Source: Streptomyces composti
Lineage (GTDB): Bacteria > Actinomycetota > Actinomycetes > Streptomycetales > Streptomycetaceae
Direction: 5' to 3'
Length of the DNA stretch: 64,000 nucleotides
NCBI RefSeq assembly: GCF_012034205.1
Contig: NZ_JAATEM010000015.1
Coordinates: 1-64,000, forward strand
This document shows, piece by piece, positions 34,952-43,527 of the stretch. The position numbers and the translations under genes were made by a program. The notes below the pieces were generated by a model that had not been told where the DNA came from, made no database searches, and was given only the letters and a program-made list of their open reading frames with translations. The first letter of the stretch is position 1; every line of letters begins with the position of its first letter.

Positions 34952-36139
34952 TCACTTACCCCCGTCCGCGTCCGCGAACGACGCCTGATAGGCGGCGAAC
35001 TGCGCGCGTTCCTCGTCCACCAGCGCGTGTCCGTCCGCGTACACGTTCTCGAAGATGGCGAAGCTGTCCGGGTCCGGCATGGCACGGACGGCTTCGCGTA
35101 CTCGTCTGCCCAACGCTTCGCTCTCGCTCTCGAGTTCCTCGAAGAACGTCTCGTCCGCGTACTTCTTGGACTCCAGGTAGCGGCGCAGGCGCAGGATCGG
35201 GTCCTTGGCCTCCCAGGCCTGGCGCTCCTCGTCGCCGCGGTAGCGGGTCGGGTCGTCGGAGGTGGTGTGGGCGCCCATGCGGTAGGTGAACGCCTCGATC
35301 AGCGTCGGGCCCTCACCGGCGCGGGCCCGCTCCAGGGCCCACTTGGTGACGGCCAGGCTCGCCAGGACGTCGTTGCCGTCCACGCGCACGCCCGGGAAGC
35401 CGTAGCCCTGGGCGCGCTGGTACAGCGGCACCCGGGACTGCTTCTCGGTCGGCTCGGAGATCGCCCACTGGTTGTTCTGGCAGAAGAACACCACGGGGGC
35501 GTTGTAGACCGCGGAGAAGGTGAAGGCCTCGGCCACGTCGCCCTGGCTGGAGGCGCCGTCGCCGAAGTAGGCGATGACCGCGCTGTCCACGCCGTCCTTG
35601 GCCACGCCCATGGCGTAGCCGGTGGCGTGCAGCGTCTGGGAGCCGATGACGATCGTGTAGAGGTGGAAGTTGTTGCTGTTGGGGTCCCACCCGCCGTTGT
35701 TCACACCGCGGAACATGCCGAGCAGGTTCGTCGGGTCCACCCCGCGGCACCAGGCGACGCCGTGCTCGCGGTAGGTGGGGAAGACGTAGTCGTCGTCGCG
35801 CAGCGCCCGGCCGGAGCCGATCTGGGCGGCCTCCTGGCCGAGCAGCGAGGCCCACAGGCCCAGCTCGCCCTGGCGCTGCAGGGAGGTGGCCTCGGCGTCG
35901 AAGCGGCGAGTGAGCACCATGTCGCGGTACAGACCGCGCAGCTCCTCCGCCGTGATGCCGGCGACGTACTGGTCGTACTCGGCGTTCTTGACGCGCTTGC
36001 CCTCGGGCGTCAGCAGCTGGACGAGAGCCGGCTCGGTGCTCTTCTTGGTGGTGCGGGTGGTGCGCTTGGTGCCGGTGGTGCCGGCCTTGCTTCCGGCGCT
36101 GCGTCGCGGTGTGCGCGCGGCAGTGCTCTCCACGGTCAC
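34952..36139 (-). CDS. bkdA: Branched-chain 2-oxoacid dehydrogenase E1 alpha, operon 1
   Basis: A 395-residue alpha subunit. A basic, Thr/Lys/Arg-rich N-terminal tail of about 35 residues precedes the thiamine-diphosphate domain with the GDG...NN motif (YFGDGASSQGDVAEAF to FFCQNNQWAIS). The phosphorylation-loop-like segment RMGAHTTSDDPTRYR follows. The start is GTG 36139, with GGAGGAG 6 bp upstream. It is the first gene of the operon. The long intergenic region before it carries a candidate promoter and a 14-bp dyad. Confidence 0.95.
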   Translation of the reverse strand: MTVESTAARTPRRSAGSKAGTTGTKRTTRTTKKSTEPALVQLLTPEGKRVKNAEYDQYVAGITAEELRGLYRDMVLTRRFDAEATSLQRQGELGLWASLLGQEAAQIGSGRALRDDDYVFPTYREHGVAWCRGVDPTNLLGMFRGVNNGGWDPNSNNFHLYTIVIGSQTLHATGYAMGVAKDGVDSAVIAYFGDGASSQGDVAEAFTFSAVYNAPVVFFCQNNQWAISEPTEKQSRVPLYQRAQGYGFPGVRVDGNDVLASLAVTKWALERARAGEGPTLIEAFTYRMGAHTTSDDPTRYRGDEERQAWEAKDPILRLRRYLESKKYADETFFEELESESEALGRRVREAVRAMPDPDSFAIFENVYADGHALVDEERAQFAAYQASFADADGGK

Positions 36140-36282
36140 TTGTGCTCCTCCGTCGGTCCGGCCCCCGGGGTTGCCGGCAGGCCAGTGCGGCTCACCTGCT
36201 GCTCGGCCACCGGGCACGGGGTGGGTGCCACTCGGCCGGGAACAGGCGTGACAGGTGCCCCGGCGAGCGCCCTGCTCTATGC

Positions 36283-36312
36283 ACCGTACCCAGTGCGGCA
36301 CATTTCTGTGAA
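36283..36312 (-). promoter_or_regulatory. Candidate promoter of bkd operon 1
   Basis: On the minus strand TTCACA, 18 bp, TACGGT resembles a -35/-10 pair. It ends about 140 bp before the E1 alpha start. Prediction only. Confidence 0.35.
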
Positions 36313-36335
36313 ACCCCCTCTGACCTGCGATTTTG

Positions 36336-36349
36336 CTTGGATTTCCAAG
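36336..36349. promoter_or_regulatory. Perfect 14-bp dyad upstream of bkd operon 1
   Basis: CTTGGA-TT-TCCAAG within an AT-rich patch, flanked by GATTT and AAATC one base off symmetry. Size and flanks fit an Lrp/AsnC-type or GntR-type operator. Confidence 0.45.
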
Positions 36350-36750
36350 TAAATCGGGTAAGCGGGGAAGGCGCGCTGGTCACAGCCTTGCAGGAGGCCG
36401 GAGCAACGGCACGTTATCCCGAGAAACGGGGCACGGGAAGAGCCGACCGTCCGTCCGGGCGGCCACCTTCAGTGACACTGCGTACGCGAGTCGCACGTTC
36501 CGTGACGAGACGCAGGTCACGAGGGGTCCGGGATGTGGACACCGTCTTGCGGAATCCCAGCAAACAGTGCGGCGCCTCCGTCCCCCGCCCTCGACGGCGG
36601 GGGAGCCGGCACGAACCACCCGGCCGGACGCAGCCGGGCGGGGCGGTCAGCGGCCCCGGGCCGGCCGGCGGAGCGGGCACAGGGTGCCGCACGAAGGCCC
36701 GGCGGCGGGGGACGGGGCGGGACGGCGTGACAGGCGGGGACGGAGCCGGC
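36350..36750. other. Intergenic stretch without a recognised gene
   Basis: About 400 bp between the bkd operon 1 promoter region and the end of a kinase gene. Frames here are low complexity and have no domain. Mixed GC (about 65%) near 36480-36560 suggests regulatory or relic sequence rather than coding DNA. Confidence 0.4.
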
Positions 36751-38367
36751 TCAGGCGCCCGGCCCGCCGTCGACTCCGCCTGCGCCGTTCGCACCGGCGT
36801 TGGCACCGCCCTCGGTGGTGCCGGCGTTGTTGCCCTCGGTGGTCCCCGCGTCGCCGCCCTCGCTGGTGCCGCCCTCCGTCTCGCCCTCGGTGGTGCCCTG
36901 GTCGTCGCCCGTGCTGGGCGACTGGGTGGGCTCCGAGGAGGTAGGCGGGGTGCTCGGCTGGTCGGTCTGCGACTGGGTCGGCTGCTGGGTGGGCTGCGGA
37001 TTCGGGACCCACTCGCCGTCGCCGGTGCCGGTGCCCGGGTCGGTGCCGGTGTCGGGCTCCTGCTCGGTCTCGTCGTCGCTCGGGGACTCGCTGGTCTTGT
37101 CGTCCTTGGAGGTCTGGGACGTGGCCGGCGGCTTGGTCGGGTCGTCGTCCCCGCCCCCGCCACCGCTGTTGTTCAGCGCCAGCGCGACGCCCGCGGCGAC
37201 GGCGATCAGCGCCAGCACGGCGAGGATCCACAGCTTGCCGCGGCCGCCCCGGTTGCCGTTGCCGTTGTAGCCGCCGTCGTCGCCGTACCCGCCGGGCATG
37301 ACGGGCTGCGGGATCGCCGTGGTGCCGGCGGAGTCCGGGTGGCCCAGGACGGCCGTGTTCGCGAAGCCGCCCGCGGGCGTGTGACGGCCCTCGTGCATGT
37401 CCACGGGGCCGGTGTTCCAGGTGCCGGTGTGGCCGCCCTTCTCGTACAGCATCTGCAGGGCGTACTGCACCATGCCGCGCATCTCCTCGGCCGTCTGGAA
37501 CCGGTCGTCCGGCTCCTTGGCGAGCGAGCGCATCACCAGACCGTCCAGCTCCGGCGGGCAGGCGTCGGAGGCCTCCGAGGGCGGCGTCGGGATGTCCTGC
37601 ACGTGCTGGTAGACCACCGACAGCGGCGTCTCCCCGGTGAACGGCGGGCGCAGCGCCAGCAGTTCGTACATCAGGCAGCCGGTGGCGTACAGGTCGGAGC
37701 GGTGGTCGACGGCCTTGCCGAGCGCCTGCTCGGGGGAGAGGTACTGCGGGGTGCCCATGACCATGCCGGTCTGCGTCATCGTCGTGGACGCGCCGTGCAG
37801 CGCGCGGGCGATGCCGAAGTCCATCACCTTGACGGCGCCGTTGTTGGTGATGATAACGTTGGCCGGCTTGATGTCCCGGTGCACGATGCCGTGCTGGTGC
37901 GAGTAGGCCAGCGCCTCCAGCACGCCCGAGACGATGATCAGCGCCTGCTCGGGGCCCGGCGCCTCGGCGTTCATCAGCAGATCGCGGATGGTGCGGCCCT
38001 CGACCAGCTCCATCACGATGTACGGCACGGACTGGCCGCCGATGACGTCCTCGCCGGAGTCGTACACGGCCACGATGGCATGGTGGTTGAGGCCGGCGAC
38101 CGACTGCGCCTCACGCGTGAAGCGGGCCTTGGCCACCGAGTCCTCGGCGAGGTCGGACTTCAGCAGCTTGATGGCGACGGTGCGCCCGAGACGCACGTCC
38201 TCGGCCGCGTAGACCTCGGCCATGCCGCCCCGGCCGAGTCTGCGCGTCAGCCGGTACCGGCCGTCGCCGACCAGCCCGCCGTTGCCCCAGCTGTCCGGCG
38301 CGTCCGACATGCCGCCGCCAGTCGCCTCGGGGTCGGACGGGCCCTGAGCGCGCTGCTGCTGTGCCAT
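36751..38367 (-). CDS. Membrane Ser/Thr protein kinase without PASTA domains
   Basis: A 538-residue Hanks-type kinase. The kinase domain spans residues 35-300: GRGGMAEVY glycine loop, AIKLLKS (catalytic Lys), HRDIKPANV catalytic loop, DFG in VMDFGIARAL and SPEQ for APE. A proline/glycine linker leads to one membrane helix at about residues 375-400 (LWILAVLALIAVAAGVALAL). The external tail of about 135 residues is rich in Ser, Thr, Pro, Gln and Gly and has no recognisable sensor fold. It is divergent from a second kinase gene. Activity probably depends on activation-loop autophosphorylation (TMTQTGMVMGTP). Confidence 0.94.
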   Translation of the reverse strand: MAQQQRAQGPSDPEATGGGMSDAPDSWGNGGLVGDGRYRLTRRLGRGGMAEVYAAEDVRLGRTVAIKLLKSDLAEDSVAKARFTREAQSVAGLNHHAIVAVYDSGEDVIGGQSVPYIVMELVEGRTIRDLLMNAEAPGPEQALIIVSGVLEALAYSHQHGIVHRDIKPANVIITNNGAVKVMDFGIARALHGASTTMTQTGMVMGTPQYLSPEQALGKAVDHRSDLYATGCLMYELLALRPPFTGETPLSVVYQHVQDIPTPPSEASDACPPELDGLVMRSLAKEPDDRFQTAEEMRGMVQYALQMLYEKGGHTGTWNTGPVDMHEGRHTPAGGFANTAVLGHPDSAGTTAIPQPVMPGGYGDDGGYNGNGNRGGRGKLWILAVLALIAVAAGVALALNNSGGGGGDDDPTKPPATSQTSKDDKTSESPSDDETEQEPDTGTDPGTGTGDGEWVPNPQPTQQPTQSQTDQPSTPPTSSEPTQSPSTGDDQGTTEGETEGGTSEGGDAGTTEGNNAGTTEGGANAGANGAGGVDGGPGA

Positions 38368-38725
38368 CAGTCCTCGCCGTCGTTTCTGCCCGCGGTGCGC
38401 GCGGTGTTGTTACGGTCTCCGTCGGCCACGCTACAGCCTTTACGCAAGGCTCCGGTCCGAGACGGGTCACCGGGAGGGGCACGAGACGGACCGGCCATCA
38501 AACCCGGCCACCGTGCCGCAGTGCAAATTCTGTGTACCGGGCGTACGACGCCTGTAACGCTTCCGCGACGCTTCTTTCGCGTACGGTCACGGAACGGGCA
38601 CCGCGCTTGACGTGTCGGAGCCCTGGGGCAGACTTGGCCGGGAATAGCGCTTTGGATCTACGACGGAATCTACGACGGAACGGCCACCGACGGCAGCGCC
38701 GGAGAGGCTACGGGGGAAGCGGAAC
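38368..38725. promoter_or_regulatory. Divergent promoter region of the two kinase genes
   Basis: 358 bp without a gene. It contains a possible plus-strand promoter (TTGACG at 38607, 17 bp, AGACTT) and an exact 12-bp tandem repeat, ATCTACGACGGA, at 38656-38667 and 38668-38679, 46 bp before the plus-strand kinase start. Confidence 0.5.
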
Positions 38726-40372
38726 ATGAGCCAGGACGGCGCACAGAGCCAGAACACGGGGCGGGCGCTCGCCGGCGGACGCTACCAACTCCGCGACCTG
38801 CTCGGCCAGGGCGGCATGGCCTCCGTGCACCTCGCCTACGACAGCGTGCTGGACCGTCAGGTCGCCATCAAGACGCTGCACACGGAACTCGGCCGGGAAC
38901 AGGCCTTCCGTGAGCGGTTCCGCCGCGAGGCGCAGTCGGTGGCGAAGCTCACGCACACCAACATCGTCTCGGTCTTCGACACCGGCGAGGACGAGCTCGA
39001 CGGGATGACGACCCCGTACATCGTCATGGAGTACGTCGAGGGCCGTCCGCTGGGCTCCGTGCTCGACGAGGACATCCGGCAGCAGGGCGCGATGCCCGCC
39101 GACAAGGCGTTGAAGATCACCGCGGATGTGCTGGCGGCGCTGGAGATCAGCCACGAGATGGGGCTGGTCCACCGCGACATCAAGCCGGGCAACGTGATGA
39201 TGACCAAGCGCGGCGTGGTCAAGGTGATGGACTTCGGCATCGCCCGCGCCATGCAGTCCGGTGTGACGTCGATGACACAGACCGGCATGGTCGTCGGCAC
39301 CCCCCAGTACCTCTCCCCCGAGCAGGCGCTGGGCCGGGGCGTGGACGCGCGTTCCGACCTCTACTCGGTCGGCATCATGCTGTTCCAGCTGGTCACCGGG
39401 CGGCTGCCGTTCGACGCGGACTCGCCGCTGGCCATCGCCTACGCGCACGTGCAGGAGGAACCGCCGGTTCCGTCCTCCATCAACCGCTCGCTGCCGCCTG
39501 CGGTGGACGCGCTGATCGCCCGTGCCCTGAAGAAGAACCCGAACGAGCGGTTCCCGAGCGCCGAGGCCATGCGCACCGAGTGCCTGCGGGTGGCGCAGTC
39601 CTTCCACGCCGCCCCGCCGCAGATCGTGCCGGGCACGCAGACGCCGAGCGGAGCGGGCGTCGGCTCGGCGGTGTTCCCGCCGATCGACCAGTCCACCCCG
39701 GCGCCGTCCGGCAACGTCCAGACGCCCTACCAGCCGACCCCGCCGCCGAACCCGTACAACACCCCGGCCGGCACGGGCACGCCCGCGCCGTCGCCGTCGT
39801 ACGGCTACCCGCAGCAGGGCGGCTACCAGACGCCCGCTCCGTCGGGCTACTCGCCGCAGCAGGGCCCGTCGACCCCGCCGCCGTACAACATCACGCCGCA
39901 GGCCCCGTCCGGCTCCTCCGGCGGCCGCAACAACAAGCCGGTCCTGATCGGCTCCGCCGTCGTCGCGGTCCTCGCCGCGGGCGGCCTGATCGCGGCGCTG
40001 CTGATGAACGGCGGCGACAAGGAACCGGAGGGCAGCGGCGGCTCCGCCACGGCGTCGGTGAGCAAGGCCCCGGGTTACCGGGGGCCGGACACCTCGAAGA
40101 CGGTCGACAAGGAAATCTGCACGGATCCCGACGAGTCGTACAACGACCCCGACAAGATCCGTCTCCCGAACTTCAAGTTCAAGTACATCAAGTCGGTCAA
40201 GGAGTGCTTCCAGGCTGCCGGCTGGCCGGGCCCCAAGATCGTCAACGTGGACGAGAACACCTACGGCGAGGGATCGATCCGCGATCAGTTCCCGCCGCCC
40301 GGCACCGACGTCGACCCGGAGGACATGCCCGAGATCACCCTCAAGGTCTCGACCGGCAACCCGCCCTCCTGA
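38726..40372 (+). CDS. Membrane Ser/Thr protein kinase with one PASTA-like domain
   Basis: A 548-residue Hanks-type kinase. The kinase domain (residues 15-275) has GQGGMASVHLAYD, VAIKTLH, HRDIKPGNV, DFG and SPEQ motifs. Residues 290-395 are a Pro/Gln/Tyr/Thr-rich juxtamembrane linker with repeated YSPQQG/YPQQG units. One membrane helix (PVLIGSAVVAVLAAGGLIAA) lies near residue 410-430. The external C-terminus (about 480-548) resembles one degenerate PASTA repeat (CFQAAGWPGPKIVNVDENT, PPGTDVDPED), which in PknB-type kinases binds peptidoglycan fragments. Two terminators follow. Confidence 0.93.
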   Translation: MSQDGAQSQNTGRALAGGRYQLRDLLGQGGMASVHLAYDSVLDRQVAIKTLHTELGREQAFRERFRREAQSVAKLTHTNIVSVFDTGEDELDGMTTPYIVMEYVEGRPLGSVLDEDIRQQGAMPADKALKITADVLAALEISHEMGLVHRDIKPGNVMMTKRGVVKVMDFGIARAMQSGVTSMTQTGMVVGTPQYLSPEQALGRGVDARSDLYSVGIMLFQLVTGRLPFDADSPLAIAYAHVQEEPPVPSSINRSLPPAVDALIARALKKNPNERFPSAEAMRTECLRVAQSFHAAPPQIVPGTQTPSGAGVGSAVFPPIDQSTPAPSGNVQTPYQPTPPPNPYNTPAGTGTPAPSPSYGYPQQGGYQTPAPSGYSPQQGPSTPPPYNITPQAPSGSSGGRNNKPVLIGSAVVAVLAAGGLIAALLMNGGDKEPEGSGGSATASVSKAPGYRGPDTSKTVDKEICTDPDESYNDPDKIRLPNFKFKYIKSVKECFQAAGWPGPKIVNVDENTYGEGSIRDQFPPPGTDVDPEDMPEITLKVSTGNPPS

Positions 40373-40389
40373 GGCCGTCGCGAGTCGTC

Positions 40390-40416
40390 GGCCCTCGGCT
40401 GTGGCTGCCGAGGGCC
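40390..40416 (+). terminator. Terminator hairpin 1 after the PASTA kinase
   Basis: GGCCCTCGGC / GCCGAGGGCC, 10-bp perfect stem, 7-nt loop. Confidence 0.75.
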
Positions 40417-40450
40417 CGTCGGCCCGGAACAGCGCTGCCGGCGCACACGC

Positions 40451-40497
40451 CACACCACGAGGGCCCCGCGGCGAAACCGCGGGGCCCTCGTGGTGTG
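40451..40497. terminator. Very long terminator hairpin (kinase / bpa)
   Basis: Perfect 21-bp stem (40451-40471 with 40477-40497) with a CGAAA loop, between the convergent kinase and bpa genes. It is the longest perfect stem in the window. Confidence 0.9.
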
Positions 40498-40527
40498 TCG
40501 ACGTGGGTGGCTTGCTGCCAGGTGCGG

Positions 40528-41073
40528 TCAGAGGTAAGGACCGCCGGAGCGACCGCCCTTGTGGTGGGGGTCGTCGTGGTGGTGCTCGCCAAGGCCGGAC
40601 GGGAGGGCGCGGCGCATCTGCTCCAGCTGGGCGCGGGCCGCCATCTGCTGGGCGAACAGCGTGGTCTGGATGCCGTGGAAGAGGCCCTCCAGCCAGCCCA
40701 CCAACTGAGCCTGTGCGATGCGCAGTTCCGCGTCGCTCGGCGTCGCCTCGTCCGTGAAGGGCAGGGAGAGCCGCTCCAGTTCCTCGACCAGCTCCGGCGC
40801 CAGACCGTCCTCCAGCTCCTTCACCGAGCTGGCGTGGATCTCCTTGAGACGGTTGCGGCTGGCCTCGTCGAGAGGAGCAGCGCGCACCTCCTCCAGCAGC
40901 TGCTTGATCATGCTGCCGATCCGCATGACCTTCGCAGGCTGCTCCACCTGCTCCGTCACCGGGGTCTCGCGGGAGTCCTCGTCTCCGTTGCCGCCGCTGA
41001 GCGCCATGCCGTCCTGGCCCACGACCAGGATCTGCGGATTCTCCGGCGACCGTTCGTTCCTCGGCATCTCCAT
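40528..41073 (-). CDS. bpa: Bacterial proteasome activator Bpa/PafE
   Basis: A 181-residue protein matching the actinobacterial ATP-independent proteasome activator: an acidic N-terminus, the four-helix core (KVMRIGSMIKQLLEEVRAAP, LVEELERLSLPF, AQLVGWLEGLFHGIQ) and a flexible His/Asp/Gly tail ending GGPYL. The last residues fit the HbYX-type motif (penultimate Tyr) that docks into the 20S alpha ring and opens its gate. It helps degrade damaged, non-pupylated substrates. No proteasome genes are nearby. The start is ATG 41073; GTG 41091 is an alternative. Confidence 0.92.
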   Translation of the reverse strand: MEMPRNERSPENPQILVVGQDGMALSGGNGDEDSRETPVTEQVEQPAKVMRIGSMIKQLLEEVRAAPLDEASRNRLKEIHASSVKELEDGLAPELVEELERLSLPFTDEATPSDAELRIAQAQLVGWLEGLFHGIQTTLFAQQMAARAQLEQMRRALPSGLGEHHHDDPHHKGGRSGGPYL

Positions 41074-41340
41074 ACGGCCATTCTCTCGCACACGGGCGTG
41101 TCACTTCCGTGGTGCCCCTGCGGGGCCTGATCCACCCCTTTCCGGCGTGCGATGGCAGATGATGCCGGGTGATGGGGAGGGAAGCCAGGCGATCCCCGGA
41201 CATGCCGGGCAGGACCCGCGTAGATCGATCGGACGCGCCCGGAATGCCGGGTCCGTTCCGAGGTGGGACGCTTGTGGGCGTCCATTCGGCATCTTGCCGG
41301 TGATGTGCACGAGCACCGTCCGGCGCGGGAGGTCACGGTC

Positions 41341-42165
41341 GTGACTCCATGGCTGCACAGAGCGGGGGCGACGGCGTCGGGGGTCGTCCGGCGGGCGGGG
41401 GCCGCCCTGGCTGCGGGGGTGGTGATCGCCGCTGCCGGTGCGGTCCCGCTGAGCGGGGTGGCGGTGGCCCAGGGGATGGTGCCGGGGGTCCTTGCCGCCG
41501 ACGAGGGGCCGGGCGGCGGCGGGCGGGGCCCCGGCGGCGACGGCGGGGGGCAGGAGCAGCGGCACGGGGCCGCGCGGGCGGCGGAGCCGGCCGGGGAGCG
41601 GTCCGGGCGGGGTACCGGGGACGGCCCCGACGGGCGGGAGCAGGGTCCTTCTCAGTCCAGGGCCGATTCCGCGGCCCGGCCCGGTGTCGCGTCCCGGTCG
41701 CCCTCCCCCTCCGCCGGCCCCTCCCGGGCCGGAAGCCGGGCGGGTGAGGGCCGGGAGCGGCCCGGGAGGCAGGACGCGACGAAGGAGGAGACGCCGCGCG
41801 AGCGGGACCGGGCGGACGGTGACCGGCGCGAGGCGGAGAAGCCGGGCGCCGGCGTCGCCCCCAGGCAGCCGGGCCGCGAGGGCCGTCCCGACGCACCGGA
41901 CAGCGAGGACACCGGGGACGTCAGGGACCGCGACGTCCCCGGGTATGCCGGGACGGTCTCCGGGGCGCCCGGCACGGGCGGGCCGGTGCCCGAGGAGGAG
42001 ACGCCGGCCTCGGCCGAGGCCGCGGTGGCCTCACCCGATGCCGTCGCCGGTTCCGGGTCCGGCGTCGAGCCGGTGAAGCGGATCGTGCCGCTGGGCAGCG
42101 GGCTGGTGCTCATCGGTCTCGGCTTCGGCCTGGCATTCCTCGGGCTGCGGCTGCGACGCGGCTGA
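41341..42165 (+). CDS. Secreted low-complexity protein with C-terminal membrane anchor
   Basis: About 274 residues. An N-terminal signal-like hydrophobic segment (ALAAGVVIAAAGAVPLSGVA) precedes about 180 residues extremely rich in Gly, Arg, Glu, Pro, Ser and Asp. A single helix (SGLVLIGLGFGLAFLGLRLR) ends in a short basic tail, so the protein would be exported and anchored at its C-terminus. No LPxTG-type sorting motif is seen. The start GTG 41341 has GGGAGG upstream. Function unknown. The last codons and stop are duplicated in a 30-bp tandem repeat. Confidence 0.7.
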   Translation: MTPWLHRAGATASGVVRRAGAALAAGVVIAAAGAVPLSGVAVAQGMVPGVLAADEGPGGGGRGPGGDGGGQEQRHGAARAAEPAGERSGRGTGDGPDGREQGPSQSRADSAARPGVASRSPSPSAGPSRAGSRAGEGRERPGRQDATKEETPRERDRADGDRREAEKPGAGVAPRQPGREGRPDAPDSEDTGDVRDRDVPGYAGTVSGAPGTGGPVPEEETPASAEAAVASPDAVAGSGSGVEPVKRIVPLGSGLVLIGLGFGLAFLGLRLRRG

Positions 42166-42202
42166 CCGGCCGGGCCACGGCTGCGACGCGGCTGACCGGC
42201 CG
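42148..42202. repeat. 30-bp-period direct repeat across a stop codon
   Basis: The same 25 bp, containing CTGCGACGCGGCTGACCGGC, occurs at 42148-42172 and 42178-42202. The first copy holds the TGA of the anchored-protein gene. Confidence 0.85.
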
Positions 42203-42226
42203 AGGGCCGGTTCCCGGCCGTCCGTC

Positions 42227-43207
42227 CTACGGCACGACCAGCAGCACCTTGCCGACGTGGCCGCTCTCCTCGAGCACCCGGTGTGCCTCGGCCGCCTGCG
42301 GCATCGGGATCTCACGGTCGATCACGGGGCGGACGTGGCCGCCGCTGATCAGCGGCCAGACGTGCTCCCGTACGGCCGCCACGATCGCCGCCTTCTCCTG
42401 CAGCGGCCGGGCACGCAGCGAGGCCGCGGTGATCGCCGCGCGCTTGGCGAGCAGCGCGCCGATGTTCAGCTCGCCCTTGACGCCGCCCTGCATCCCGATG
42501 ATCGCCAGCCGTCCGTTGACGGCGAGCGCCTTGACGTTGCGGTCGAGGTACTTGGCGCCCATGTTGTCGAGGATGACGTCCGCGCCGTTGCCGCCGGTCG
42601 CCTGCCGGATCTCCTCGACGAAGTCCTGCTCCCGGTAGTTGATCAGGATGTCGGCGCCCAGCTCGGCGCACCGCTCCAGCTTCTCCTTGGTGCCGGCGGT
42701 GACGGCGACCCTGGCGCCCACGGCCTTCGCCAGCTGGACGGCCATGGTGCCGATGCCGCTGGAGCCGCCGTGCACCAGCAGCGTCTCGCCGGGCCGCAGG
42801 TGGGCGATCATGAAGACGTTGGACCAGACCGTGCAGACCACCTCGGGCAGCGCGGCGGCCTGCTTGACGTCGAGACCCGCGGGGACGGGCAGCAGCTGCC
42901 CGGCGGGGACGGCGACCTTCTCGGCGTAGCCGCCGCCGGAGAGCAGGGCGCACACCTCGTCGCCGACGGCCCAGCCGCCCACGCCCGGGCCGAGCGCCGC
43001 GATCCGCCCGGAGCACTCCAGGCCGGGGTAGGGGGAGGCACCGGGCGGCGGGTCGTAGTGGCCCTGCCGCTGCAGGACGTCGGCGCGGTTGACGGCCCCG
43101 GCCACCACCTCGACCAGCACTTCGCCCTCACCGGGCACCGGATCGGGCACCTCGTCCCACACCAGCACCTCGGGCCCACCGGGTTCGGTAATCGTGATCG
43201 CATGCAT
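42227..43207 (-). CDS. NADPH:quinone oxidoreductase (medium-chain dehydrogenase family)
   Basis: A 326-residue MDR-superfamily enzyme of the quinone-oxidoreductase/PIG3 branch. It lacks the structural and catalytic zinc cysteines of alcohol dehydrogenases. Visible motifs: AVNRADVLQRQGHYDPP (substrate lid), GLECSGRI, and the NADPH Rossmann segment VHGGSSGIGTMAVQLAKA. It probably reduces quinones or enones in the cytosol. The start is ATG 43207. Its leader contains four copies of a 35-bp tandem repeat. It is divergent from the ABC exporter. Confidence 0.9.
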   Translation of the reverse strand: MHAITITEPGGPEVLVWDEVPDPVPGEGEVLVEVVAGAVNRADVLQRQGHYDPPPGASPYPGLECSGRIAALGPGVGGWAVGDEVCALLSGGGYAEKVAVPAGQLLPVPAGLDVKQAAALPEVVCTVWSNVFMIAHLRPGETLLVHGGSSGIGTMAVQLAKAVGARVAVTAGTKEKLERCAELGADILINYREQDFVEEIRQATGGNGADVILDNMGAKYLDRNVKALAVNGRLAIIGMQGGVKGELNIGALLAKRAAITAASLRARPLQEKAAIVAAVREHVWPLISGGHVRPVIDREIPMPQAAEAHRVLEESGHVGKVLLVVP

Positions 43208-43242
43208 GAGGGGGACGCTACTCCTGCCCCGCCGCTCCCCGG

Positions 43243-43382
43243 TGAGCCCTCCGCCCCCCCTCCATGCGTCCTGCCCCGGTGAGCCCCCCGCCCCCTCCAT
43301 GCGTCCTGCTCCGATGAGCCCCCGCCCCCTCCATGCGTCCTGCTCCGATGAGCCCCCCGCCCCCTCCATGCGTCCTGCTCCT
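43243..43382. repeat. 35-bp tandem repeat in the leader of the oxidoreductase gene
   Basis: Four imperfect units of 34-37 bp, each with CCCCCTCCATGCGTCCTGC. The minus-strand reading shows AGGACGCATGGAGG in every copy, so each carries a start-like ATG after a purine tract. The stretch 43208-43527 otherwise has no gene. Confidence 0.82.
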
Positions 43383-43527
43383 GCGGTCCATCTCCCGTCC
43401 TCTCCCCCGGCCCCATGCTGCTCCGTCGTTCGGGCCATTCCCCGGGAATCCGAATGCGTGAGCGATGAGTCTGCGCGACCGTGAGGGTCTGTCCATGCGT
43501 AGCCCAGCACGCGGAAGGACCCGAAGC

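Noticed and set aside
36140..36750. Possible response-regulator or other small gene in the long gap before the kinase
   Set aside because: No frame shows a known domain or a ribosome binding site on either strand.
38708..41203. 831-codon minus-strand frame over the PASTA kinase and bpa
   Set aside because: Antisense of a verified kinase; composition is not protein-like.
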